Made by a program: the position numbers and the translations under genes. Under the pieces are notes generated by a model. The model saw only the letters and a list, made by a program, of their open reading frames with translations, was not told the DNA's origin and did not search any database. A stretch of DNA of 64,000 bases from contig JAESUZ010003902.1 of the NCBI GenBank assembly GCA_017311185.1, forward strand, positions 1,302,001 to 1,366,000, given 5' to 3'. Origin of the DNA: Proteles cristata cristata. Lineage: Eukaryota; Chordata; Mammalia; Carnivora; Hyaenidae. Positions 1 to 12,034 of this stretch are shown here, piece after piece. Within the stretch, counting starts at the first letter, position 1. The number at the start of each line of letters is the position of its first letter.

Positions 1-34
1 AGCAGCTTAACTGGCTGAGCCCCCTAGGCTCCCT
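1..34 (-). mobile_element. SINEC head fragment, cut by window edge
   Basis: Matches the reverse complement of the tRNA-like head of the felid SINE ('ttaactggctgagcc...'). The rest lies outside the window. Confidence 0.6.
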
Positions 35-1793
35 GAGAATGGATTTTTAAAAAATGATTTACAACAAAGGTGAGCCCTTTCTAAAAACTCCTTTTGTTTC
101 CTTCTGTGGATTGTTTTTGTTAGAAGCCTCTTTTCCTAAGCCTAGATGGAACTGGCCACTGTTTTATGTTACAATATATTGTATAGCCTGTATGGCTTGG
201 TGTTACCCCTTTCCACTATTGCATGAAAAAAAACTTTTTTTCTGTCGACATCTAGTGTTTAACCATAATCGGGGAGGGTGGATTTTCCTTGGTTCTACTC
301 AGTCTACCTGTTTGCAGTTTTACTGTCTGAGTTCAAACAGGGTCAGTCTCTAACATTGCTTTTCCAGTCAGTTATGCCTGGGTCTGGCCCAGGCCAAGGG
401 CGAAGGTCTCAGACTCAGAGAATCCAGGTTTAAGAGCTGATGGGTAGCATCTTCAGTGAGGCTTGAAAGACAACACTAATGGGAGAGGGGCCCCAGGACC
501 AAGGAGATCCAGGCGCCAGGTGGCTAGGCTAGGGAACAAGGGAGCCTGAAGAAATTGCAGCCTGAAGGGGATGAGGCTGAAGGACTTCAGACAGGGGCAG
601 TAGGTCTGTCCCCTGGCCTTGTCCCAAAGAAAGGCCAAGAGTGAGGCAAAGGCAGGGAAGGACGGCGTTCTCCAGGTTTGCCAGCCCTTGGGAACCACAC
701 CCCCATTGCCCAGTTTCCTTTGTAATTGAAGATCTGCTTGCCCTCCCACCTCCCCCATGAGCCCCAGCGCAGATCCTGAGCAGGCGGAGGATTCACAGTG
801 AGCAGACTTGTGGCTAAGAAGGCTGCATGGCTCCGCAGAGATGAGCTCCCTGAGGTGGTGGATGGGTTGGGCTGCTGTCTCTGGCTCCTTCCTCTTGTCC
901 CTGAAATGATCTCTGGACAATCAATCAGTGACTCTCTTCCGCCCCCCAGTCTGCTCTGGGCGTGTAGACAGCCTGCTGGTCTCCTTGAACTGTTGAAGGC
1001 TGCCGTGGGGCAAACAGCATCAGGGCTGAGCCAGGACTAGTGCAGCACCCACCACCACCCATCCTCACCCCACGTACAGAGCTCCTCGCTATTGCAGCCA
1101 TGGCTCCCTCATCCCTGGGCGCCTCTCACTTTCCTGGATCAAGCTTCCAGCTTGGCCTGGCTGGGGTGTGATCTTGGGAAAGGCCCTTCTTACTGGCTCA
1201 GCGGTCCTCCGTCAGCCACCCAGGGCAAGGACTGGTCCTGGGAAGAGAACTGAGGATGGGGTGGTGGGTCTTGAACCCAGGTGGGTCACCTTTTCCCACT
1301 AGGTCTGGACTGAGCTGAGCTGGCCTCTGCCTATGGAGAGAGGACTAGGCAGGCAGAAAACACTCTGTAAGGGACCATATGCGTGTGTGCTGAGTCTATA
1401 GAGTCAGAGAAGCCACATCCAATAGCGGCTGCAGGTTACTACGTGTACAGTCTCCCTTCTGTTATCCTCGGACCTTCGGCGGAGCCTTGTTGAACATCCC
1501 GGTCTGGTCTCAAATGTGCTGCAGGAAATGATGAAAGGGTCTCATCTCTGTTTGGGACAGAGTGGCAAGGTGGGGCCCTGTTTTTTCTGTCTGAGCACGG
1601 GCAGGAGGAAGGAAGCCTGGCACCTCAGGGCAGGGGTGAGAGGAGGGTGTGGCGGTTTGCAGCAGGGGGCCCGGGGAAGCTAGTGGTGGTTGTGCGCTGC
1701 GGGACCGTCCTGGGCAGCACCCCGGGGCATTTTGAGGTGGGGTAGGCTTCTGTGAGGGTAGGTTGTGGTGGCTGGTCCAGGTTATTGCCATTT
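35..1793. other. intergenic, no gene recognised
   Basis: Mixed unique sequence, mostly GC-rich after 450. Short open frames have no family resemblance and no splice context. Nothing supported. Confidence 0.6.
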
Positions 1794-1812
1794 AAGAATT
1801 CCTGGGAATGTG

Positions 1813-2017
1813 GGGTACCTGGGTGGCTCAGTCGGTTAAGCGTCTGACTATTGATTTCAGCTCAGGTCCTGAGCTCACAGTTTGTGGGATTGAGCCTTGA
1901 GCTGGATCTGTGCTGACAGTCTGGAGCCTGCTTGGGATTCTCTCCCTCTCTCTCTCTGTCTCTCTCTACCCCTCTTCTGCTCTCTCTCTTTCAATAAACA
2001 AATAAACATAAAACAAA
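1813..2017 (+). mobile_element. SINEC_Fc-type SINE
   Basis: tRNA-like head with 'cctgggtggctcagtcggttaag', CT-rich middle and AATAAA-rich tail. It is flanked by a perfect 19-bp target-site duplication (1794-1812 and 2018-2036), so it arrived by L1-type retrotransposition as a full copy. Confidence 0.95.
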
Positions 2018-2036
2018 AAGAATTCCTGGGAATGTG

Positions 2037-3049
2037 ACCTCCTTTTGCAATCCAGCTGAGGGAGTGGGGACATTCTGGCAGCAGAGGGAGGGGATATGAA
2101 GTAGCTCCTTCAGTCTGGGAGGGGGCCCGGGGGGCACTGTCCGGAGGGGCCGCTGTCTGAGTGGATCTCAGAGGGCACATCAGGGAACATCTTCATTCAG
2201 ACCCCTTTGTGTCTCAAACTAATTCCTTAACACAGATTCCAGGAAGTGAAATTTCTGGGCCAAAGCATAGGGGCATCAGTCAAAATTCCTGCCTGTAGTG
2301 GCAGAAGCCCTGCAAGGTGGCGTAGGGACTAGACAAGTGTGGGCGCGGTGTAGTCACTCACTGCAGTGGAAGAGCCCGAGGGCACACCTGGCTTCCGTCG
2401 TGGAGCCGCCCAGGATCAGCGCATGCCACCGGGGCCTTGTTCTTGCTCCCTTTGTCTCTGGCTCAGCTCTCTCCCGGTACCAGCCCTGAATCTCTGGCTC
2501 GTGTCCCGCCAGCTCAGCCACTGGCATAAAAAGAGAGTATCTCTTTCCTTTTCAGTGCTCGCGAGTCCTGGGCTGAGTCTCCTCAGACCAGCTCATGTCC
2601 TTGAATCAGACACGAAAGGCGGGAACATGACACGGTGCCTCAGTGGCCCCGAGTCTTGGGTCACGCAGCTCTTCCTGGGAGCTGGGGGTATTATCCACCC
2701 AAACCCAAAGGGGACCCAGAGGGAGAGAAGGGGGCTTCCCAAAGGCAAGTTGGGATCCTATCACCAAAAGATTACAAAGATTGCAAAGATTACAGCAAGC
2801 CCCACAGGTGTCCACTCTAAGCATGGCCATTGCTACCCCTCGCAGTATTTCATCACCATTTATTTTAAGCAATCACTCAATGGCTGCAGAGAAACTGTTG
2901 GAGTGGGGGACCAAGGAAGGCCAGAAATCTTGGGGAGAGTCATTCGCTCAGGAGTTTCCCTGCCTGTAGAGAGCTTCTGTCCTGTGTGGGGCACGTGCAG
3001 AGGGAGCCCGCGATCAGAGATAGTGGGTCACAGTGCGCCTCAGTGGGGA
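2037..3049. other. intergenic, no gene recognised
   Basis: Contains a 231-residue open frame on the plus strand (2366-3061). It is low-complexity in composition, overlaps frames on the other strand and has no domain. I see nothing else. Confidence 0.6.
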
Positions 3050-3320
3050 GGGGCAGGGTGACTTGCAGGGAAGGTGAGGCTTGAGACTTGGAAGACAGAT
3101 CAGACAGGAGGGTCCTGGAGGGGGAATGCTCTGCACGCTCCGGGGAAGCAGCCTGAGCAAAGCCCTGGAGATCAGGAGAAGAATGTGCAGTAACTTCAGG
3201 TGGATGAGTGTGGCTGGAGGCTCCAGGGGTCAAGATAAGGGAAAATAAAGGTGGAGGAGGGCCCTGCCAAGGGGCTTGGAATTGACTGTGGGCCACGGGA
3301 AGCCAGTCAAGACTCAGAGC
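3050..3320 (-). mobile_element. probable L2 fragment
   Basis: 'gcctgagcaaagccctggag', 'gagtgtggctggag' and 'gggccacgggaagccagtc' follow the minus-strand L2 pattern. Divergent, moderate confidence. Confidence 0.5.
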
Positions 3321-3342
3321 CAGAGAGTGAATCTCGCAGGTG

Positions 3343-3697
3343 TGTGTCTGAGCCTGCTCAGGCTGCCTCCACAGAATCAGTCCGGCTATTTAAACAGCAG
3401 AGAGTTTCTTACAGTTCTGGACAGACTGTTGAAGTTCAACATCAAGGTGCAGCCAGTTCGGGTTCTGATGAGAGCCTTCTTCCTGGCTTGTAGAGGTTGA
3501 CTTCCTGCTATGTCCTCACAGGGCCTTGACTAGGTGTGTGAGCAAAGATAGATCTCTCTCTTCATGTTCTTGTAAGACCACTAATCCCATGGTGAGGGCC
3601 TTACCCTCACCCCCCCTAGTTACCTCCCCAAGCACCATCACAGTGGGGGCGGGGCTTCAACATATGAATTCCAGAGAAACACGTTCAGTCCATAACA
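3343..3697 (-). mobile_element. MaLR-type LTR (MLT1/MST-like), solo
   Basis: Reverse orientation: starts 'tgtctgagcctgctcaggct', then 'tttcttacagttctgg', 'gtcctcacagggcct', 'cactaatcccatggtg', and ends 'cttcaacatatgaattcc...ccataaca'. These are the landmark segments of ERVL-MaLR LTRs. It is an old solo element with no internal coding region. Confidence 0.8.
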
Positions 3698-4334
3698 GAT
3701 CGTTTGGGCAGGGACAGACTGATGTCCCGTGGAAGCTGAAGAGTAAGACAGGGCCACACCCCTGAATTCCCCCACGTCCCCTGTCCTATGTCTGTCCTGT
3801 CCCCAACTCCTCCCTCTTTCCCTCCCTCTCTCTCCCCTACTCGCTCTTCTTCCCTCTTCCCTTTGTCTCCTTGGAGGCTGGGAAGCTGCCTTCCCAGAAA
3901 TAGAAGTTTATGAGGAAGTTTATCCTTGGCACAAGAGACATTTGCCTCACTCCAGAAAACCCCCAGTAAAATAAATCTAATTAAATCTGTTACTGTTCAC
4001 AGAGACTAGTTTTGTGGGCAATTGACCTGTTTTATTTATTATGTAAACCATCATGAAACCCAGGCTCCATATTATTTATGCTAATGGAAGGGACTAGGTA
4101 ATAAATCCCGCCTGAGGATGTGGGCAGACCAGATGGTGTGGTGGCATTTTGATGGCTTGTGCTGGAGGAGCCTGTGCCAGACATCACTCCCAACCCCCGG
4201 AGAAGGGTTGGGGGTGCCAGGAGGGGGTGGCATGGAGTCCTCGGGGCGACCTCACGCTTAGCAAATTGCAAAGCGCTAATGAGAACAGGGGGACTTTCTG
4301 GGTCATCTCTGTCTTGGAGGAAACTCCAATCTGT

Positions 4335-4545
4335 GTTATATCCCTTAGGGAGATGGGAATAAAAATAGATGGTTCTCCTCCTGTGTGCCACGTCCCAGGG
4401 CAGGCACTGCCATCTACACGATCACATTGGATTTTCACAGTAACCCTGAGAAGGAGGTCTTATTTGTCCTATTTTATAGGCAAGGAAAACAAAGCCTAGT
4501 GTTGGAACCGGGGCTTGAACCCGACATGTTTGACTTGTCAGCCTT
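4335..4545 (-). mobile_element. MIR SINE
   Basis: 'acattggattttcacagtaac', 'ttttataggcaaggaaaac' and 'ccggggcttgaacccgac': reverse-complement MIR. Confidence 0.65.
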
Positions 4546-4582
4546 AGGTCTTTCCAGGGTACGTGAGGATTAAACAGATCCA

Positions 4583-4770
4583 GTGAAGAAGGAAAGGCAT
4601 GAACCAAAAGAGGAGAGAGGAAGAGAGGAGGAAGGGGGAAGCGCAGGAGATGGGGAGAAAGGAAAGCTTGGAAAAGGGGGCAGGGAGGAGGGCTGGGTAT
4701 CAGGGAAAGGGGAAGGAGGAGAGACAAGGGAGGCAAGGGTCAGGAGGAGAGGGAAAGAGGAAGAGGTCCC
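4583..4770. repeat. polypurine (GA-rich) tract
   Basis: Nearly 190 bases that are over 90 percent purine on the plus strand, with GGA and GAG motifs and few interruptions. Tracts of this kind can adopt triplex DNA; that is inference. Confidence 0.8.
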
Positions 4771-5045
4771 CTCTTCTGCCTCTGAGTGCAAGCTGGCCCT
4801 TGGAGACGAGATCGGGCGGGGACGGTCCACAAGTAAGTGGGAAAAGTTTCTGGTTATCAGGGAAGCTGCCTCTTAGAGAAAATAAAAAGCAGGGAGCTTC
4901 TTTACAGCTGGAGGCCGAGAGCATCATCTCTTGAAAGAAAGGAAAAAAGGAGCACAATTCAGGAGGCAATGGAGGAGCCGAATTTACAGGAGCCTTGCAA
5001 GTAAGCAGCATGGGCTCCCAGCCCGAAGCCTCTCCTCACGTCTGG

Positions 5046-5078
5046 ACCACCCACCCCCCCACCCCCCCCCCCGCCCCC
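5046..5078. repeat. poly-C rich low-complexity tract
   Basis: Runs of C interrupted by single A or G. Confidence 0.85.
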
Positions 5079-5282
5079 GGCAGGCAGCACCAGGCAGACG
5101 CGTTGCTCACTGCTGGACGTCAGGTGCAAATTCTTGTTTTCCTTGCTTGTTGTGGGCAAAGGGGCCATAAGAGAAGAACTACATCCCCAAAGTGGTTTGA
5201 TTTATTTTCAAACAAATAGGGCACAGTGAGAGGAATGCGGAGGGGGGATGAAATTGGAGAACAAAGACACTGGGATTACCAT

Positions 5283-5445
5283 GGGGGCAGTGGGAGGGGT
5301 TTAGATTAGCCTCTCGAACTTGAACAAGACACTTAGTGAATGTGAGCCTCTGTTTTCCCAGGGGCCAGCAAGGCCCGCCTCCAATGGTGTTGATGAGGAC
5401 TGAACAGGGCAAGGTGCGTGGCAGCGTGGTGCTCGACACAGGCAA
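5283..5445 (+). mobile_element. probable MIR SINE
   Basis: 'gaacaagacacttagtgaatg' and 'tgagcctctgttttcccagg' resemble a decayed MIR core. Confidence 0.5.
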
Positions 5446-6039
5446 GAGGTGCTCTCTGAGGTTGGGTCCTGGGTGAGGGGGCACACTCTAAAATGGGGAG
5501 TTGTATGCAGGGAGTTTATCTGGGGCCGTGGGGAGGAAGGACCCTGGCCTGGGCAGAAGAAGGAGCACTTGCAACCAAGGCCTTGGCTTACAGGGTGCTC
5601 TGGGGCTGGGATGGGCTTGCCCAGGATCTACAGGGCAGGACACAGGACTAAAACTGAAAAAGTCCTAGGTGAGCTGGGACACACGGGTCATCCTACATCA
5701 CCAAGTTGTCCTGCCTCCGTGGCACAGGGGCGGGACCTTTATGTCTCAGTGCATGCAGGGTATTTCCAAGGAGGGGACTGAGCCGTGGGCAAGGTGACTC
5801 CCTTTGGCTGAGATCAATCCTGGAGAGTGGCTTGGCTTGTGCCGTCAGTTGTCAACACTACGGGCAGTGGGGAGATGAGTGTCTTGTCTGTGAAGGTGAC
5901 ATTGGAGCAGCACACTATAGTGTCCACCCCAGCGGCTCAGTAAATGTGAAGTTTCTCCTCACTGCTCCTGATGGAGGTCAGGGTAGTTCTAAAAAGAAGG
6001 TTCTCTAAGGTGTCACAACTGGTGACCATGGCTGCCATG

Positions 6040-6870
6040 TTTTTCTTCCTTTCTTTTTATAAATTTTTTTCTTTGTTGTTCTCCAATTTGTTGGCTTGTT
6101 ATTGTTCATAATATTCTCTTATAATCCTTTGTGTTTCTTCTCCATTTCTCATTTTATTTGGCTCCTCCCTCTCTTTGTATGAGTCTGGCTAAAGGTTTAT
6201 CAATTTTGCCTCTCTTTTCAAAGAACCAGATCCTTGTTTCATTTGTCTGTTCTATGTTTTTTTAAGCCTCTATTTATTTCTGCTCTGATCATTATGGCTT
6301 CCTTTCTTCTACTGACTTTGGGCTTTGAGCGCTCTTCTTTTTCCAGCTTTTGGGTGTAAGGTTAGGTTGTTTGAGGTTTCTTTATATGTTTCTTGAGGGA
6401 GGCCTGTGTTGCTATAATCTTTCCTCTTAGGACAGTTTTTGCTGCATCCCAAAGATTTTGGACTGCTGTGTTTTCATTTTCATTTGTCTCCATATATTTT
6501 GTTTTTTTTGATTTCCTCTTCGATTCTTGGTTAGCTCTTTCACTGTTTAGTAACATGTTATTTAGCTGCATGTATTTGTATTCTTTCCATGTTTTTTCTC
6601 TGGTGATTGACTTCTGGTTTAATATTGTTGTCATCAGAAAAGATGCATGATATGATTTTGATCATTTTGAATTAATTTGAGACCTGTTTGGTGGCCTAAC
6701 ATATGATCTTTTCTGGAGAAATGTTCCATGTACATTGGAAAAGAATGAGTGTTCTGCTGTTTGGGGATAGAATGTTCTGAATATGCTGCTTATGTCCTTC
6801 TTGTCCAGTGCCACGGTCAGAGCCACGGTTTCCTTGATTTTCTGTCTGCATGGTCTGCCCATCGACATCA
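6040..6870 (-). mobile_element. L1 fragment, ORF2 endonuclease to RT linker region
   Basis: Reading the minus strand gives recognisable L1 ORF2 protein pieces, 'DKKDISSIFRTFYPQTAEHS', then 'VQNLWDAAKTVLRGKIIATQ', with frame changes between them. These are typical of the segment between the endonuclease and reverse-transcriptase domains. The copy is truncated at both ends and frameshifted, so it is inactive. Confidence 0.85.
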
Positions 6871-7079
6871 GAGGGGTGAGCCACTGGCAACTTTAAGAGC
6901 TCAGGAGGGCTCCGTCCTTCTATCACTGGAGATGCCTCAGCAGGGATGGGATTTCAGGGCTGGGGCTGCCTTCTGAGGCCTCCCCTGGTCAGCACAAGAT
7001 GCTGGAGAGCCGCAAGGCTGAGCCCTGATTGCATGCGGGTGGATGCTACGTTTTCCCGTTTAACTCACTGTAGGCCAGC

Positions 7080-7261
7080 CACACTGGCCTGCACGGTTTT
7101 TGGAATGCGCTGTCATATTTTTGTATCAGGGCCTTTGCACATGCTGTTCCATCTGTGTGGAAAGCTCTTTCTACCCTCCTCCTCTTTGCTTTGCTGTCTT
7201 TTTCTCAGTTTTCAGGCTTCAGCTTAAATATCACTTTCTCAGGGGAAGTGATCTGCCTTCA
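7080..7261 (+). mobile_element. L2 LINE fragment
   Basis: 'cagggcctttgcacatgctg' and 'cttaaatatcactttctcagg' are L2 3' landmarks. It abuts a minus-strand L2. Confidence 0.6.
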
Positions 7262-7365
7262 ATAGTTCAATAAATATTTATCGAGCCCCTAATAGATGCC
7301 AACCACTTTTCTGGAGGCCAGCAGTGAATGAGACCAATTAGAGATGGGTGGATGGAATACATAGA

Positions 7366-7461
7366 CACAGACACACACACATACATGCACACAGACACAC
7401 AAACACTCATATACACACAGACATGTATACATGCAGACACACACACACACACACACACAAA
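7366..7461. repeat. CA-rich microsatellite, impure
   Basis: CA dinucleotides broken by 'tacatg', 'gaca' and 'aaacactcat', ending in a clean run of about 11 CA units. It lies within the L2 7262-9185. Confidence 0.9.
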
Positions 7462-7833
7462 TTATGGAGGACAATGAAACAAGATACAGCGATGAATGCC
7501 TAGGGAAGGGGATGAGGAATCTCAGACTGCATGGTCAGAAAAAAAAAACTCTCTGAGGCTACATCTGGGCACAAACTTGAGCAAAATGAAGAAAGCAACA
7601 TTCAGAAATCTAAGGGGGTGGAGGGTTTGAGGCAGAGAGAGCAGTGAGCATCAGGGGGTGAAGATGCTGGCTTGAGGGCCCGGAGGAGCCAGGGTGGGTG
7701 GAGAGCAGTGAGGAAGGGGAGAAGTAGGAGGTGAGTTCACAGGTGTAGACAGGGGTGCAGGGCAGGGAGGGCCTTGGAGGTCCCAGTAGGGACTTGGGAT
7801 TATATTCAGTTTTGCAGTAAGAAGCTGTTGAAG

Positions 7834-8045
7834 TTTTTTTCTTTTTGTTTATTTATTATTTTTGAGAGAGAGGGAGAGCATGAGCATGGGAGGGGCAGAG
7901 AGACAGGGAGACACAGAATCTGAAGCAGACTCCAGGCTCTGAGCTGTCAGCACAGAGCCCGCCGCGGGGCTCGATCCCACAAAACATGAGATCATGTCCT
8001 GAGCTGAAGTCAGACACTTAACTGACTGAGCCACCCCAGGCGCCC
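7834..8045 (-). mobile_element. SINEC_Fc-type SINE inside an L2
   Basis: Full reverse-oriented copy: T-rich start, GA-rich block, then 'gagctgtcagcacagagccc' and the head 'aactgactgagccacccc'. It splits an older L2 whose two halves read on from each other (…ctgttgaag / ccattgaggg…), giving a degenerate TSD. Confidence 0.93.
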
Positions 8046-8640
8046 TGCCATTGAGGGTTTTTAAGCAAGGGGTTGATGTGATCTGATCCCCACTTTTGCA
8101 GGCTCCCTCTGGCTGCTGTGTGGATGACAGACTCTGGGTGACAGGAGCCTGGAAGGGGTCACACCGCGGTCTAGGCAGGTATGGTGGCCGCTGGTGCTGG
8201 GATAATACTGTCTCAGTGGCAGCAGCAGCTGGATTCTGGATACGGTTTCAAGGTAGAGCCAGCAGGATTTGCCAACAAACTGGATATGGGGTGCAAGAAA
8301 AGCTGGCAACAGTTTTGGCCTGAGCAACTAGGTAATGCCAATGAGATGAGGAAGACCTGGGGAGATGAGTTTTTGGGGAAGCCCGAGGGTTGCACTGAGG
8401 TTGTATAAAATTTGGAAGGCCTTTCGGGCAAACAGGGAGGACCAGTGGGCAGTTGCATACGTGAGTTTGAAGTTCAAGGGTGGGGTTAGCTCTGGACACA
8501 TACATTTGGGCATCCTCAGTTTATAGAAGGCATCCAGAGCCATGTCCTTGGGTGAGGTTGCCTAGGGAGAGGGTGGAGAGAGGAGAGGGAAGGTCCAACG
8601 TCTGAGCCGTGGGACACACCAGTGTTGAAGGTCAGGACTA

Positions 8641-9042
8641 GTGGGGGCATGTAGTTGTTTCCTGGGTGCCTTAAAGCGACAGAGACATTCTCTCATGGTC
8701 CCAAGTCCAAAGTCAGGGCATCTGCAGGGCCATGCTCCTCCCTTGGGAGAACCGTCGCTTACCTCGGGGGGCTCAGGCGTCCCTTGGCTTGTAGCTGCTT
8801 GGTTCTATCTCCACCTCCGTCTTCACATGACTTCCGTCTTCCTGTCCTGTGTCCCCCCATCTCTCCTCAGGACACTTCCTGGATTCAGGGCCCACTGGGC
8901 AAGCCAGGATCATCTCCTTTCGGGATCCTTAACTTACTTTCATCTTCAGAGATCCTGTTTCCAAATAAGTTCACATTCACAGCTTTGGGAATATGGACAC
9001 ATCTTTTTGGGGAGCCACCATTCAACCTGTTCCAGAAACATG
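8641..9042 (-). mobile_element. MaLR-type LTR inside an L2
   Basis: Shows the weakened MaLR pattern (fragments like 'cttggcttgtagctgc', 'ttcacatgacttcc', 'cctgtgtcccc', 'ttccaaataagttcacattc'). L2 sequence appears to resume on the far side (9043-9180). Subfamily not determined. Confidence 0.55.
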
Positions 9043-9274
9043 GGCAGAGAGATGGGGGTGGCCAGATAGGGGAAACCAAGTGAAAGTGACTTATGAGAAG
9101 CAAGCAGAGAAGATTTTGGGGGGAAAGAGGGAGTGAGTGGCTGGATCCAGGGCTGCAGAGTGGTCAAGATGAAGCCTGAGAATGGACCAGCAGATCTGGT
9201 CCGTGGTGGTCACCCAGGGCCCATTATATGCGCACAAAGCAGCCTTCACTGGCACTTGGTCCCAGGCTGGGAAC

Positions 9275-9420
9275 TACGGAGTTATTTGTAGATCCCGCCT
9301 CCCCTACCAGACCGACACCCCCAGAGGGGCAGCAACCATGTCTGTCTTGATTGCTCCCAGATTCTCAGGGCCTCGTTCAGTGCCTGGCACATGGTAGAGG
9401 CTTTATAACATTTTTAATGG
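9275..9420 (+). mobile_element. L2 LINE 3' terminal fragment
   Basis: 'ggggcagcaaccatgtctgtc' followed by 'agtgcctggcacatggtagag' is the L2 terminal pattern. Confidence 0.55.
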
Positions 9421-12034
9421 ATTCCAGAGGTGGAGGCTGGGAAGGCCTTGAGGCTGACACCCCAACAGTATGGGGGACCAGCTTACCATTTTGCACAAGG
9501 TCTAGCCTGTTTCCAAGTGACCTGACCTTCAGGACCTGCTCCTGAGGTGCCGACAGACAAGGATAACAGACCTCAAGGAATAGTCAAGGGACATCTGGGG
9601 ATCCCCAGGGACCCCCAGACCATGGGTTCCCAAACTCTCCGGGAGCAAGTCTAGGGCTGCTGAGGTGTGAACTGTCTCCCCAAGGTGAGGATAGAAACAA
9701 ATACAATCTCGCTGGGACCCAGGGCAGGGGTGTCCGGAGGAAGGGGATGGGGCCGGAGGGAGCTGGAGGGCTCCACAGATTCAGCTGCTGGCCAGGCCTG
9801 GGCTGGGGGGATGGGAGGGGACGGGGGCGGTGAGTAGGAGGGCTCTGGGCTCGTCCTCTTTCTGGATGGAAATTCACCCTAAATCCTTGCCTCACACCTG
9901 GGGAGGGCCGCCCACCCTCTGCAGCCAGGGTCCCTAATGCTAATCCTGGTCTGGGCCTGAGTAAGCTGCTGTTTAAATAGTCAGAGATTAGTTTTCAAAT
10001 TGACAAATAAAAGCCCATCTGGAGTGCTTGGAGACGTGGCCCCTCCAGGGCCTGGCTGAACAAACGCAGTTTAATGATTGGGGGCTTGGCCAGCAGGGGC
10101 GGGGACAGATTGGGGTGGGGTGTGTGTGGGTGTGGGGGTGGGTGGGAGCATCTTCTACTTTAGTGGCTGCAGCAGCCGGGTGGCCTCTGTCTATCTGTCC
10201 TGGCCCTCTCTCACTGCCCTGAGTCCCCAAGGGCCAAAAGACAGGTGCGGGGTGAGAAGAGCGCAAGAAGGGGTGGTCTGGCCACGGGGGGCCACCTGAC
10301 GTTCCTTCCCTTGCCTTCCACTTCCACCGGTGCCCAGTGCTTGCCTCTCCCCTCGTCCGCTCACCCGCTTGCGCATCTGTCAGAAGAGCACCGAGCACCT
10401 ACTGTTTGCCAGGCGCTGTTCTTGGCACCAAAGAGATGAAGGCTCTGCCTCCCAGAGTTTCGGTCTAGAGAAGGGCAGCAGATACCGGCCAGACGATCAC
10501 ACAGACGGGTATTCAGTCACTGACAGTGAGATGTGCTCAGAGAGAAGGGGTGGTGCTGGGGCTTGATGTGGTCGAGGAAATGGCATTTGAGCTGAGACAA
10601 GAAAGGCGGTCAGCCAGGTGGGGAGCGAGTGTGAGTGTGCCTGTGCGCGTGTGCCCCGGAGTCAGTGGTATTCCAGACCCCCAGCGCCCAGGCTCCAGGG
10701 GAGGGAGCTCTGCATTCTTGTGCTCCTGAAAGGAGGCCTGTGTGTCTGCGGATGGGGAGTGACTCGGGCCAAGAGGAGGTGGAGCAGGAAGCAGGGCGGC
10801 CACCCCAGCCTCTGATCCAAAGAGCTGGGGACCCTTGCGGGCTTCGGGCAGGGGCATGGGGTTTTCATCTTTACAAGGTGGTGCCGGCTGCAGTGTGGCC
10901 CACCCTCCCTTCTGCCTGGGATGCTGCTGTTGCGTTGCCCCGACCACTTAACCCCGGGGTGGGGAGAGCTCATTCAAAGCCAGCTTGGCTCTCCCTCCCC
11001 TGTCCTCACCCATCACGCAGGCTGCAGGCTGCTTCTCCCACATCGGCAGCCCCCCTTGGACTTGGTCTGTCTTTTCAGTGCCCCCCTCTGGATGGATAGA
11101 TAAATGAGGAAGGAACCAATGAATGAATGAACATAATGAATGACCCGATGGATGAACAAAGGAAGAAAGGAAAGAAGAAAGTCTTGGCTCTGCAATGAGT
11201 ATGGACAGTTGTGACCAAGCTCGGGCCCTCAGATCTGCCCACTCTTCCCTTCCTTCACTCACGGACCCTCTGCACAGACATCCCCCAGCCCCTGGGAAGT
11301 GGTGGTGGCCTGGGAAACATTTACCGGGGGGGAGTCTTTGGGGGTGGGGGGAGAAGGTCTGGTGTGTGGCCTTTGCTGATTTCTGTAAACATGCCCCCCA
11401 CGGCCAACTTAGCTGGAAGCAGGGTCAGGAGGGATGCCCACTGCCAGCGCCCAGAAGCTGTATGAGCAGCTCCCTCCCGCCATTGCCCGGCGCGCCACTG
11501 TCAGGGAACCGGGCACACGGTCTGCTCAGGCCCGGCTGAGCCTCAGGCTTCTGTCTTCCGGGCCTAGTGAGCAACTTGGCCCTTCTGATTCCCCCTGGCG
11601 AGGCTGAGCCCTGCGCCCTGCTGCCGGCAGGTGGGGGCGCCCCGTTTCAGACCTGCACGCCCCGGCTCGGGCCCATTCCCCCTTGATATCCGGAACCAGG
11701 ACCCAGGGCGCTGTGTGGCAGGAGCACTGGGACTTGGGGGACACAGTCCTAGAAGCCCTCGTTTGTTCTCCCAAGTTTGCTTCAAGGCCCAGCGGGCAGG
11801 GCGGTGGCTGGGGTTTGCGGGCGGCCATTACCCGGTAGCATCTCCTCTGCTAACAGCCCCGGGGAGCCACGCCACGACCCAGGCTGGGCCTAGACGCACG
11901 CACGTGCCCAGTTGACCAGCACTCTGCCATCCTTCGGGACACAGAGGGGAGGCGGCCTCTGGGCTGGGAAGGTGACAGTTGGCACAACAAAAGTGAGGCC
12001 GGGCTGGGCGGAGGTCCGGGCTCCCTGACGGGTT
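9421..12034. other. intergenic, mostly GC-rich unique DNA
   Basis: Apart from the L2 at 10385-10740 and a short AT-rich block at 9960-10080 I recognise nothing. Open frames of up to about 150 residues are GC artefacts. Confidence 0.55.
10385..10740 (-). mobile_element. L2 LINE fragment
   Basis: 'gagcacctactgtttgccag', then 'tcggtctagagaaggg' and 'tggcatttgagctgagac' follow minus-strand L2. Confidence 0.65.

Larger units (their letters stand above)
3698..6039. other. intergenic, repeats and unique DNA
   Basis: Holds a MIR, the polypurine tract, a poly-C tract and a probable MIR. The AT-rich 3900-4100 is unique and might be regulatory. No gene. Confidence 0.55.
7262..9185 (-). mobile_element. 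L2 LINE, interrupted
   Basis: Minus-strand L2 from the 'tcaataaatatttatcgagc' 3' end through the 'gggccttggaggtcccagta', 'gtgatctgatcc' and 'ctggctgctgtgtggatga' segments of the CR1-clade RT gene. Interrupted by a CA repeat (7366-7461), a SINE (7834-8045) and probably an LTR (8641-9042). Heavily mutated and non-coding. Confidence 0.7.

Noticed and set aside
2366..3061. 231-residue plus-strand open frame
   Set aside because: No recognisable domain, its end runs into L2-derived sequence, and several overlapping frames of similar quality exist.
6362..6634. 90-residue minus-strand frame, possible small gene
   Set aside because: It is a piece of L1 ORF2 in a truncated, frameshifted copy.
7267..7474. 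Cys/Val-rich minus-strand frames
   Set aside because: Translations of the CA repeat.
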